Shown here: positions 37,030 to 44,765 of the stretch, piece by piece
Layout: each line of letters starts with the position of its first letter
How positions within the stretch are numbered: the first letter of the stretch is position 1
Assembly: GCF_003987595.1 (NCBI RefSeq)
Contig: NZ_NGJZ01000001.1
Location: forward strand, 1,054,001 to 1,118,000
DNA: 64,000 nt
Source: Vagococcus entomophilus
Lineage (GTDB): Bacteria > Bacillota > Bacilli > Lactobacillales > Vagococcaceae
Reading direction: 5' to 3'
The notes under the pieces: generated by a model
Database searches by the model: none
Told to the model about the DNA's origin: nothing
Seen by the model: only the letters and a program-made list of their open reading frames with translations
Program-made: the position numbers and the translations under genes

Positions 37030-37211
37030 TATGACTTCCCTTCTTTTATCTGTTTCACGCTCATAGACTACACTATCTTTTTGTCGTTCGTCAATTATTG
37101 CACTGAAATCATAAAAAAAAATAAAACTTTTGTCTAGTAAAGTAAAAAAGGACAAGCTAGATTGTAGCGCAAAAAGAGCCTCCCTGTTGCACATTCCCAA
37201 AAATAAAGTAA

Positions 37212-38759
37212 CTATATATAAATTATGTTATCAAACAACTTTAATAATTGATCATCGTGATTATGAATGGTCATGACTATAGTCTTATCTGTTAGTTCCA
37301 GCAAATAAAACAGAGCTAATTTTTTTGTTTTTACATCCAAAGCTGAGAAAGGTTCATCTAAAAATAAATAGTCAGAGTCTTTATATATCGCTCGGGCAAT
37401 GGTCACCAATTGTTTTTGTCCCCCGCTTAATTTATGTGCTGGACAATCAAAAATAGTTTTCGCTTCATTTTGAAATAATGGCCTAATCTTTTCTATTTTA
37501 GATTTATTAATATCATTAGAAAAACCCACTATGTTTTCAAGTACTGATCCTGAAAATAATTTTGTTTGTTGCGTTACTATGGCTATCTGTTTTCGATAAG
37601 AGACAGGATTAATTTGTCTTAATTCTGTCTCATTTATTAAAATAGAACCCTCGTAATCCTTGTTTCTCAAAGATAAAAGTGAGTATAGCGTCGTTTTTCC
37701 ACTGCCATTTTCTCCTAATAATAAGTATTTATTATTTTTTGATATAGACAAATTCAGAACATTTCTAGTTGTTTTTTTATTATTTAGCACTACATTTTCT
37801 AATTTAATAGTCTCGATCTGACTGATTTTTTTCGTATTGATTTCCGACTTTTCATTAATTAGGTTCATCATTACCTTTCTAATGTCTTTTGTAGAGGCTA
37901 GACTTGATAAAACATTAGAGAACCAAAAGATTGGGGTAGTCACAGTTCCTGAAGCTTGTGTAATAGCGATTAGTTCTGGAAAAGTTATTTGCTTATTTGA
38001 TAGCAGGACTGCACCAATAATATAAATTCCTATTTGAAGAACCCAAGAAAAGGTATCATTGGAAAAGGTGACAATTGCTTTTTCTTTCTTTAAAGTAAAT
38101 AAATTATTCGTACTAGCGGAACTTGCTTCTTTAAATTTTTTATTCATAATTTTATCTAGATGAAACACTTTTCTAATTATGGACAGCTCGAATATGTCTA
38201 ATAATAATTCAGAATTTTTCCCTAAGCTATCGTTATATTTTTTTTGAGAAGGAGAGATTTTATTAGACATTTTTTTGGATACAAACAAAGATAGACTCGC
38301 TACTACGCATATATAAAGCAAAATGATTTTATTTATAAATAAAATCAGAACTGTTCCCATAATAAATGACAGACTAAAATAAACAATACTAGTCAAAGAG
38401 GAGAGATAACTCTCCGTAATTAAAGGAATATCATTATTAAAAAGTTTCACAACTTCAGAACGTTCATACTCATCTTTTTCTGTGATTTTACTCATTACTT
38501 TTGTATTAAGCGTTTGTTGGGAAGCCGTACTAAATTGAATTGAAAAGTATTGAGCTAGCAAATTAATCAAAGATAATATAAGTAAGACAAAAAGATTTAT
38601 TGCTATCAGCTCGACTATTTTGATATTATTTTTTCCAGCTTGATTCATATCAAACTGGATTAACTTTGACAACACAGGATTGTAAGCTGAATATAAAACT
38701 AAAAATAAAAATGTTTTTAAAAATAATTGTTTGTTTCTTTCAAATAAAAATTTAAGCAT
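37212..38759 (-). CDS. ABC exporter half-transporter (membrane and ATPase domains fused)
   Basis: 515 residues: six membrane helices in about 1-300, then the ATPase with Walker A LLGENGSGKTT, Q-loop VTQQTKLFSG, signature LSGGQKQ and Walker B DYLFLDEP. The DEPFSALD and H-loop (TIHNHDD) are intact, so it should be active as a dimer. No peptidase C39 domain and no partner gene, so a peptide, drug or small-molecule exporter cannot be told apart. More AT-rich and Asn/Ile/Lys-rich than the flanking genes, suggesting horizontal gain. SD GGAGGAAG. Confidence 0.88.
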   Translation of the reverse strand: MLKFLFERNKQLFLKTFLFLVLYSAYNPVLSKLIQFDMNQAGKNNIKIVELIAINLFVLLILSLINLLAQYFSIQFSTASQQTLNTKVMSKITEKDEYERSEVVKLFNNDIPLITESYLSSLTSIVYFSLSFIMGTVLILFINKIILLYICVVASLSLFVSKKMSNKISPSQKKYNDSLGKNSELLLDIFELSIIRKVFHLDKIMNKKFKEASSASTNNLFTLKKEKAIVTFSNDTFSWVLQIGIYIIGAVLLSNKQITFPELIAITQASGTVTTPIFWFSNVLSSLASTKDIRKVMMNLINEKSEINTKKISQIETIKLENVVLNNKKTTRNVLNLSISKNNKYLLLGENGSGKTTLYSLLSLRNKDYEGSILINETELRQINPVSYRKQIAIVTQQTKLFSGSVLENIVGFSNDINKSKIEKIRPLFQNEAKTIFDCPAHKLSGGQKQLVTIARAIYKDSDYLFLDEPFSALDVKTKKLALFYLLELTDKTIVMTIHNHDDQLLKLFDNIIYI

Positions 38760-38812
38760 ATCTTCCTCCTGTGTTTATATAGAGAAAACATCACCATTTT
38801 AAAATTATTCAT
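38717..38812 (-). CDS. 31-codon upstream ORF overlapping the ABC transporter gene
   Basis: Begins MNNFKMVMFSLYKHRRK behind GGGAGGG at good spacing, crosses the SD of the ABC gene (its AGG-AGG codons are that SD), and ends 43 bases inside the ABC gene in another frame. It could be a leader that couples or regulates translation of the transporter, or a small basic peptide of its own. Only the SD and frame support it. Confidence 0.4.
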   Translation of the reverse strand: MNNFKMVMFSLYKHRRKICLNFYLKETNNYF

Positions 38813-38865
38813 TTACACCCTCCCTATAAGATGAAACATCCCCTAACTATAAGTCTTTAATAAGC

Positions 38866-38910
38866 AAACATGTCTTTTCTTCAACGGAACGTTGAAGAAA
38901 AGACATGTTT
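38866..38910. terminator. Long perfect hairpin between CHAP and ABC genes
   Basis: 21-base perfect arms (AAACATGTCTTTTC.. / ..GAAAAGACATGTTT) with a 3-base loop. T-runs on either side are short, but location after the CHAP gene fits a terminator. Confidence 0.7.
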
Positions 38911-38945
38911 TACAAATTATTCCTCTTTTTTTAGAGATACAATAA

Positions 38946-39794
38946 TTAATTTTTATGTGCTTGGCTAGCACTTAACCATACATTGACACTGCCAATTTTA
39001 ACGTAAATCCCATTTGTAGGTGTGTCAATATTTAATACTTTATATGTACCAGGAACTTTGAAGTAGTCTCCAATATTCAAAATTTGATCGCCTGCTTTTG
39101 TACCACTAGCATTTGTTTCAACTAAAGGAGTAGCATCAATATAGTTTAGGTAGGTTGAATCTCCACCAGCAAGCGTGTTACTTGCTACAGTATTTTTAGA
39201 TGGGTTTACTTTGCTTACTTTGTAAACACCGGTAAAACTAACCGTATCTCCGACTTTGATTGCTGTATTATTAGTGCTTCCGCCGCCATTATTGCTACTG
39301 CTACCAGAAAACGGAGGACGTAACCAACCAACTACAGTTCCATACGAATTAGAATAAGGAATCGAATTTTTTGTGACATATGCATGTCCATTGTAATTTT
39401 GGTTAGCCATATTGATTGTTGAACCATTTGCTGAGATTACAATTCCCGTGTGACCATAAGGACTACCTGGAACTGACATTACAAAAATATCCCCAGCTTG
39501 AGGCACTGCACCAGCAGTTGCTTTGATAAATTTAAAACCATTTTTTACTCCTGTGTTTTGAAGATCAATTGCATTACCAGAAAATGATGTGTTAAAGAAA
39601 TGATTAACATACTCGTTGACATAATCTACGCATTGGTTCCCGTAAGCATGATCAAAATCATACCCTTTTCCAACCGATTGATTGACCCACGTCATGGCTT
39701 CACTTTGAGTAGCCGCCTCTGCTTTTGATACTGAAAAAACTCCACAAGCAAACACTGCGATGCTTGCCACTAAAATACTTAACATTTTTTTCAT
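38946..39794 (-). CDS. Secreted CHAP-domain peptidoglycan hydrolase
   Basis: 282 residues. Signal peptide about 1-27 (LVASIAVFACGVFSVSKAEA, cut near AEA-ATQ). CHAP domain about 30-155 with catalytic Cys55 (YGNQCVDYV) and His115 (YGHTGIVIS), an amidase or endopeptidase acting on the cell wall. A Gly/Ser/Asn linker (SSSNNGGGSTNN) leads to a C-terminal region of two similar beta-rich units (IKVGDTVSFTGVYKVSKVN and LNIGDYFKVPGTYKVLNID) that probably bind the wall. Role in cell separation or competition is inferred from the family. Confidence 0.9.
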   Translation of the reverse strand: MKKMLSILVASIAVFACGVFSVSKAEAATQSEAMTWVNQSVGKGYDFDHAYGNQCVDYVNEYVNHFFNTSFSGNAIDLQNTGVKNGFKFIKATAGAVPQAGDIFVMSVPGSPYGHTGIVISANGSTINMANQNYNGHAYVTKNSIPYSNSYGTVVGWLRPPFSGSSSNNGGGSTNNTAIKVGDTVSFTGVYKVSKVNPSKNTVASNTLAGGDSTYLNYIDATPLVETNASGTKAGDQILNIGDYFKVPGTYKVLNIDTPTNGIYVKIGSVNVWLSASQAHKN

Positions 39795-40007
39795 ATTTGT
39801 TCTCCCCTTCCCTTGATGAAATTAATCGTACGCTTTTTAAATTAAAATAAAATGAGAAAAAGATGATAAAACGATTATTTTATTCGATTATTTTTATTTA
39901 ATTGAATAAACAAATGTTTATCTTTTTAAAAAAGAAAAAATTTTTGCTCAAAAAAAAGGCCATCTTTATCAAGATCTGCCTCATACAATACGTAGCTTAC
40001 ATAAGAA

Positions 40008-40093
40008 GGAAAGTACGGGATTTGAACCCGTGCACCGCGAAACGCGGCTCGCCGGATTTCGAGTCCGGTGCATTACCACTCTGCCAACTTTCC
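40008..40093 (-). tRNA. tRNA-Ser (anticodon CGA)
   Basis: Acceptor arms GGAAAGT / ACTTTCC, three-pair D stem, anticodon stem CCGGA/TCCGG with loop CTCGAAA (anticodon CGA, codon UCG), a long variable arm with a GCCGCG/CGCGG stem typical of class II tRNAs, and T loop TTCAAAT. CCA is not encoded. The base after the acceptor stem is T, whereas bacterial tRNA-Ser normally has G73. Confidence 0.95.
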
Positions 40094-40159
40094 ATAACAA
40101 TAGCTATATTTTAGCCTTTTTTCTTCTAAAACTCAAGTGGATAAAGAAAAATGTCATGG

Positions 40160-40744
40160 TTATTTTCCATGACATTTTTTGAATTTCTTGCCACTTCCAC
40201 AAGGACAAGGCTCATTTCTACCTACTTTTAGATTAGAGAAGTCAACAGCTGGCTTTGCTTCTTCTGCCGTTTCACTTTGATAACGATAATTCCCCATTGG
40301 AAATAGGTTAAACATCTCGATTTCTTCTTTTGTAAACGATCTCTTTGAAGCAGCTGAACTTTTTTTCGTCTTTGCTTTTTTATGCTCGTTGCCCTTAGGC
40401 GCTTCATTAGAAAGTTTTTCTAATTTTCTAAGTAAAGTTGGACCATTACTTAGCTTTCCTTGTTCGCTTAAAAATGTGATAAAAGCGGTTAAAACCGGTA
40501 CAGTATCTGAATCCATTTGCTTTTGAACAACTGCTTCTAAAGCTGTAGCTGTCCACTCTCTAGGTGTTCTTAGTTCTTCTTTGTACATCACCTTCACAAA
40601 AGTTTCACAGATTTCTGTGCCTTTTTTTTGTGCATCGTTTGATAAGCCTGTATATTCATCTGTAGTAGAAAAAGTAGCCAACCATTCGTTGCATTGTGCG
40701 ACTAATTTTTCAAACTTTGATTCTGAGAACTCTTTTTGAGCCAT
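40160..40744 (-). CDS. SEC-C zinc-motif protein
   Basis: 194 residues from the ATG at 40744, preceded by GAGGTGG. Mostly helical and charged, with an Ala/Lys/Ser-rich stretch about 120-135 and a C-terminal SEC-C motif [17 protein letters not shown], the zinc-binding module known from SecA and YecA/YchJ proteins. Function unknown; a ribosome or chaperone interaction is a guess from the motif. Single gene, no clear operon partner. Confidence 0.87.
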   Translation of the reverse strand: MAQKEFSESKFEKLVAQCNEWLATFSTTDEYTGLSNDAQKKGTEICETFVKVMYKEELRTPREWTATALEAVVQKQMDSDTVPVLTAFITFLSEQGKLSNGPTLLRKLEKLSNEAPKGNEHKKAKTKKSSAASKRSFTKEEIEMFNLFPMGNYRYQSETAEEAKPAVDFSNLKVGRNEPCPCGSGKKFKKCHGK

Positions 40745-40832
40745 TTTGTTACCCACCTCATTAAAAATTTCATGAAAATTCCTTGTTCATTTTAGCATTC
40801 TCTGAGGGAATAGTAAATAGCCGAAGTCAATA

Positions 40833-41138
40833 TCATTCATTTTCAAGGTTAACGCGATGTCGCCACGCTTCCATCCCGCCTTCCACATTGACCACATTTT
40901 CAAATTGATTGCCTTCTAAAAATTCACAAGCACGCGCAGAGCGTCCGCCTAGATAGCAGATAATATAGTAAGTTTCTTGTGGGTTTAGCTCGTTTAGTCG
41001 CTGTGGCAATTGGGCAATAGGGATGTTCACTGCTCCTGAAATATGCTCTTGCTCGAAGTCTACCGCTTCACGTACATCAATAAGAGTTCCATTCTGTAAT
41101 TTTGTTGCCAGTACATTTGCTGCAATTGTTTGACTCAT
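40833..41138 (-). CDS. Rhodanese-like sulfurtransferase (GlpE/PspE type)
   Basis: 101-residue single-domain cytosolic rhodanese. LIDVREAVDFEQEHISGAVNIP, active-site Cys61 in IICYLGGRSA with the six-residue loop of genuine sulfurtransferases, and GGMEAWRH. Moves sulfane sulfur onto thiols or cyanide. In contrast with the rhodanese at 6486-6878, the catalytic Cys is present. Confidence 0.92.
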   Translation of the reverse strand: MSQTIAANVLATKLQNGTLIDVREAVDFEQEHISGAVNIPIAQLPQRLNELNPQETYYIICYLGGRSARACEFLEGNQFENVVNVEGGMEAWRHRVNLENE

Positions 41139-41204
41139 CCATCATTCTCCTTTTTGCTAAGAAGAATTTTAACACATTCGTCCCAAAAATAACATATCTA
41201 TTAT

Positions 41205-41810
41205 CTAAAACAAATCCGTTGCAATTTTTTGCATGAGCTCTCCGTACGCTATCTGCTCAAAGTCTGTCACATCAATTTTCATCGTTTCTCCAAGAGAAAA
41301 TTCCAAATACTTTCGCTGCATACATCTCTTGGAAAATACTTCAAAGCTTGGTAAATCCTCTGCTTCCTCTCGTCTTTGAAAAACTTTTCCCAGTTGGTAA
41401 TTTGTCATCAAGTGCCCCAGATGTCTTGTGTGCTCTAAATCTCTTGCTCTTTGTCTTTGATAGAGTAAAGTGAGATCCGCTGTCAAACAGCCCGTTACCA
41501 CTTTATACCCATATTTTAAACTCATTTTTTCTAGTCTTGACTTTTGTTTGTCACTAAATGGATAATCTGAAATAATGGAACGACTCATTTTCATCTGATC
41601 TGCCAATGCCTCATAATATTTTTCCCAAGCAATCTGATTGATTCGTTCTTTTTCCTTTATATTTTGAAACCCATACTGATCATAGCAGCTTTCTTTCAGC
41701 TCATCTGGGGAAACAAGAACAAACGACTCATATACTTGTTGAATTTTTTTTGCTAAATAAGTTTTTCCAGTACCAGGTGGTCCTGCTAGTAAAACAAGCA
41801 ATTTTTTCAT
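41205..41810 (-). CDS. P-loop ATPase/kinase of the PTS-aldolase operon
   Basis: 201 residues. Walker A GPPGTGKTYLA (10-20) at the N-terminus and a lid-like Arg-rich stretch (YQRQRARDLEHTR about 115-127) as in small-molecule and nucleoside kinases or zeta-toxin-like kinases; no AAA second region of homology. Last gene of a run that starts with the PRD regulator, 19 bases behind the aldolase, so a role as a carbohydrate or sugar-acid kinase is an attractive inference, though the substrate is unknown. Confidence 0.7.
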   Translation of the reverse strand: MKKLLVLLAGPPGTGKTYLAKKIQQVYESFVLVSPDELKESCYDQYGFQNIKEKERINQIAWEKYYEALADQMKMSRSIISDYPFSDKQKSRLEKMSLKYGYKVVTGCLTADLTLLYQRQRARDLEHTRHLGHLMTNYQLGKVFQRREEAEDLPSFEVFSKRCMQRKYLEFSLGETMKIDVTDFEQIAYGELMQKIATDLF

Positions 41811-41829
41811 CCTTCACCTCTCTTTCTCT

Positions 41830-42684
41830 CTATTGGTTCAACGAGCGATTCATGAAGCACGCAATTTTTTTTGATACAACTTGTTTTACGGCGTGATTAC
41901 AAGGAATGATCATATGTCTTAGAGACTGATTGACTGGCGTATCACTAAATGTTTCTTTGGCCGTTTTCGTCCAAGCTACAAGTAATTCCGTTCCAACGTT
42001 AAATTTGCGGATACCTCGGTCGACTAATTTTCCTATATCTTCTTCTTTCACACCTGTGCCGCCGTGAATCACAAGCGGAATAGCAACACTACGATGAATT
42101 TCTTCTAACAAAGCCACATTGACCTCCGTTTTGGATCGATATTGCCCATGATTGGTCCCAATAGCTACCGCCAAGGCATCGACTCCTGTCTGTTTAACAA
42201 AGGCTAATGCATCTTTGGGATTGGTGTAAACTTTGTCTTGCTCGCTCACTTGGATTCCTTCTTCGGTACCGCCAATTGTTCCTATTTCTCCTTCTACCGA
42301 AACCCCGCGTTCATGTGCATACGCAACGACTTCTTTTGTATTTAAAACGTTCTCGAGAAAAGGCAGGTGAGAGCCATCATACATAACAGAAGAATACCCC
42401 TTATCAATAGCCTCTTTGATATCCGCAAAATCACGTGCATGATCTAAATGAAGTGCGACATCTACTTGCTCTGTTTTAGCCATTGCTTGACAAACAGCCA
42501 CTAAATTTTCATGTCCAATATATTTTGCCGTATCTACACTTGTTTGAATAATAATCGGTGCCTCAAAATCTTTGGCTGCTCGAATCAAATCTGGCAACAT
42601 CTCTAAATTATGTGTATTAAATGCACCTGCCGTAATATTTCTTTTGGTTGCCATTTCTGTGATTTCTTTTAAAGTTGTATACAT
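41830..42684 (-). CDS. Class II ketose-bisphosphate aldolase (GatY/KbaY/FbaA family)
   Basis: 284 residues. Zn-binding HLDHARDF (His-x-x-His region), SVMYDGSHLPF, VEGEIGTIGG, and HGGTGVKEEDI with FNVGTELL, all class II aldolase signatures. Splits a ketose-1,6- or 1-phosphate into DHAP and an aldehyde in the cytosol. In the operon with an ascorbate-type PTS, so the true substrate is likely the phosphorylated sugar delivered by that transporter rather than fructose-1,6-bisphosphate. Confidence 0.9.
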   Translation of the reverse strand: MYTTLKEITEMATKRNITAGAFNTHNLEMLPDLIRAAKDFEAPIIIQTSVDTAKYIGHENLVAVCQAMAKTEQVDVALHLDHARDFADIKEAIDKGYSSVMYDGSHLPFLENVLNTKEVVAYAHERGVSVEGEIGTIGGTEEGIQVSEQDKVYTNPKDALAFVKQTGVDALAVAIGTNHGQYRSKTEVNVALLEEIHRSVAIPLVIHGGTGVKEEDIGKLVDRGIRKFNVGTELLVAWTKTAKETFSDTPVNQSLRHMIIPCNHAVKQVVSKKIACFMNRSLNQ

Positions 42685-42707
42685 AAGCTTTCTCCTTTTA
42701 TATGCTC

Positions 42708-43106
42708 TTATTTTTGTGCACCCCTGGTCATCTCTTTGGATAAAGTTAGTAGCTCATCCAGTTTATTTAAATAATACTGTAATGTTGCCTCATCTTTTTC
42801 TTTAGCAGCTTTTACTCGTTCTTGATTATAAAGATTGAGTAATACCTTGTAGCCTTTGCCTAAAGACTTTTTGCTTCTTTGACTCTTCTCTAAATACTCA
42901 ATAGCTAAGCTAGTTTCTCCCAGCTGCTCATAATCACAACCTAAACGCTCGTATATTTCGGCTAATCCTGTGGTTGTACTTTGCTCTAGTTGACTTTTTA
43001 ACTGTTCAATATGCTGGAGAAGTGCAGCTTTTTTTGCTGTAGATAATGACCTAGCTCTTGGCTCTTGTTTTGACAGATTTTTCTTATGTTTCAAAAATCC
43101 AAACAT
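42708..43106 (-). CDS. TPR-like small protein of the PTS operon
   Basis: 132 residues, no signal peptide; basic N-terminus, then helical repeats with tetratricopeptide-like spacing (AEIYERLGCDYEQLGETSLAI and a second copy after it). Not an enzyme by sequence. It lies between the IIC and aldolase genes with short gaps, so it is probably co-expressed and may act as an adaptor. Unknown function. Confidence 0.7.
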   Translation of the reverse strand: MFGFLKHKKNLSKQEPRARSLSTAKKAALLQHIEQLKSQLEQSTTTGLAEIYERLGCDYEQLGETSLAIEYLEKSQRSKKSLGKGYKVLLNLYNQERVKAAKEKDEATLQYYLNKLDELLTLSKEMTRGAQK

Positions 43107-43130
43107 TTTGTCTTCCTCCTTTTCACAACG

Positions 43131-44420
43131 TTAGACAGCTTTTAAAATAGGCCCAATAATCCAAGCATACAAAAGTGCTGCCACTACTGTATCCACATCC
43201 GTTGCAGTTGCATTGACAAAGCCCATCTGATTGAAAATAGTGACTAATAATGCTGGCAGTAGTGTGATAAAAAAGCCATGTGCGACCCCACCAATAATGG
43301 CACCTCTTCTCCCTCCTACTGCATTACCAAAGATTCCCGCTGTTCCTCCTGCAAAAAAATTTGTCAGCATACCAGGCAAAATCATCGCTAGACCAAACTT
43401 GGGTAAAACAAACATGGCCAGTATCGAACCTAAAGTGGTTGTAATAAACCCTACAATCACCGCATTTGGTGCGTACGGAAACAAGACAGGACAATCTAAA
43501 GCGGGTTTTGCATCTGGCACAAGACGCATCGCAATTCCTCTAAAGGCTGGAACAATCTCGCCTAAAAGAAGTCGGACTCCGGCAAGTAAAACATAAACCC
43601 CTACTACAAATTGGATTGATTGTAAAAAGGCAAACATCAAATAATTGGTCTCACCTGCCAAACGAGTGCTAAACGTCGCCCCAGCAAAAAAAGCGGTGAT
43701 AAGATAGAGTGGGACCATCACTACCATTAAGGAAAGATATGTGTCCTGTAAAAATTCAAATTGCGTTGGTAAATGCAAATCTTCTGTTGATTTTTTATTT
43801 TCCCCTTTTTCACCAAACAACTTGGCAATCAACGCTTCAAAAAGATAGCCTATCGTACAAAAATGCCCCAGTGCAATATCATCTGAACCTGTAATCTTTC
43901 GAACCAATGGTTGGGCAATCGCTGGCATCGCTACTGCAAAGACCGCCCCTATAAATCCACTGACCAAAACTAAAACAAGTCCTCTGAGTCCAGCAAAATA
44001 GCCAAAAATAGTCGTCATGGTCGCCATCCATAAAATAGCTTGGCCTGTCAAAAAGATATATTTCCATCTGGTAAAGCGTGCAATCAAGATATTAAAAACA
44101 AAGATTGCCAAAAATGTCAGGGCAATTTCTCGCCCTAATCCTAGTTCATTCATCGCTTGCCCATTGATTGACTCAATCGAGGGAATAATCCCTTGCATCT
44201 TGAAACCTTGGGTAAATATTTTCCCAAAATAGATCAGACTGCCCACAATGATGCTTGATCCTGCTGAAAGTACTTGAAATCCAAGCAATGTTTTTAAGGA
44301 ACCCGAAAGCACTTGTCCAAGTGATTTCCGTTGTAAGATTAGTCCTAACATGGCAATCAGAGCAATCGTAATGGACGCTTGCGTAAGAATATTTTTGATA
44401 ATAAAATCGACTACAATCAT
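43131..44420 (-). CDS. PTS permease subunit IIC, UlaA/SgaT family
   Basis: 429 residues, about 11-12 membrane helices. Family features: N-terminal FIIKNILTQASITIALIAML, LGFQVLSAG, and MPAIAQPLVRKITGSDDIALGH, all typical of the L-ascorbate (AG) PTS superfamily. Takes up an ascorbate-like or other acidic/polyol substrate while IIB phosphorylates it. Partner IIB lies just upstream (18 bases). Confidence 0.88.
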   Translation of the reverse strand: MIVVDFIIKNILTQASITIALIAMLGLILQRKSLGQVLSGSLKTLLGFQVLSAGSSIIVGSLIYFGKIFTQGFKMQGIIPSIESINGQAMNELGLGREIALTFLAIFVFNILIARFTRWKYIFLTGQAILWMATMTTIFGYFAGLRGLVLVLVSGFIGAVFAVAMPAIAQPLVRKITGSDDIALGHFCTIGYLFEALIAKLFGEKGENKKSTEDLHLPTQFEFLQDTYLSLMVVMVPLYLITAFFAGATFSTRLAGETNYLMFAFLQSIQFVVGVYVLLAGVRLLLGEIVPAFRGIAMRLVPDAKPALDCPVLFPYAPNAVIVGFITTTLGSILAMFVLPKFGLAMILPGMLTNFFAGGTAGIFGNAVGGRRGAIIGGVAHGFFITLLPALLVTIFNQMGFVNATATDVDTVVAALLYAWIIGPILKAV

Positions 44421-44438
44421 GTTGCTCCCTCGCTTTCT

Positions 44439-44750
44439 TTAGTCGTTCAGAATCCCTTTTTGAATTAGGACGGGCACAATTTTCTCCTCAATTTCAGCTT
44501 TTGATACAATATTTTTCAAATAAATCAGAGAGGTTTTGGCTTCGTCAATTGCAAATTTTTCAAATTGACTCTGAAAATTTTGACCAGTCATAATAATATC
44601 TGGTTGCATTGAAACCGCGGACGAAATATCACTATGATCAAGTCTTGCTTTTACCCCTAATGTTTCTAGTACGTCTTCTGCTGACATCTGGCAAGCAAAA
44701 CTACTCCCCAGTCCAGCACCACAAACAAATAAAATAGTTAACTGTTTCAT
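44439..44750 (-). CDS. PTS phosphocarrier subunit IIB, UlaB/SgaB family
   Basis: 103 residues. Phosphorylated Cys10 in ILFVCGAGLGSS, the P-loop of lactose/ascorbate-type EIIB proteins. Relays phosphate from EIIA to the sugar passing through IIC. No separate EIIA gene is present in the operon; the EIIA-like domain at the C-terminus of the adjacent regulator may act as donor, or a host EIIA does. Confidence 0.9.
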   Translation of the reverse strand: MKQLTILFVCGAGLGSSFACQMSAEDVLETLGVKARLDHSDISSAVSMQPDIIMTGQNFQSQFEKFAIDEAKTSLIYLKNIVSKAEIEEKIVPVLIQKGILND

Positions 44751-44765
44751 CCTTGTCTGTCCCCT

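Noticed and set aside
43231..43596. 121-codon plus-strand frame opposite the PTS IIC gene
   Set aside because: Pro/Ala/Thr-rich shadow of a membrane protein gene; no SD or context.
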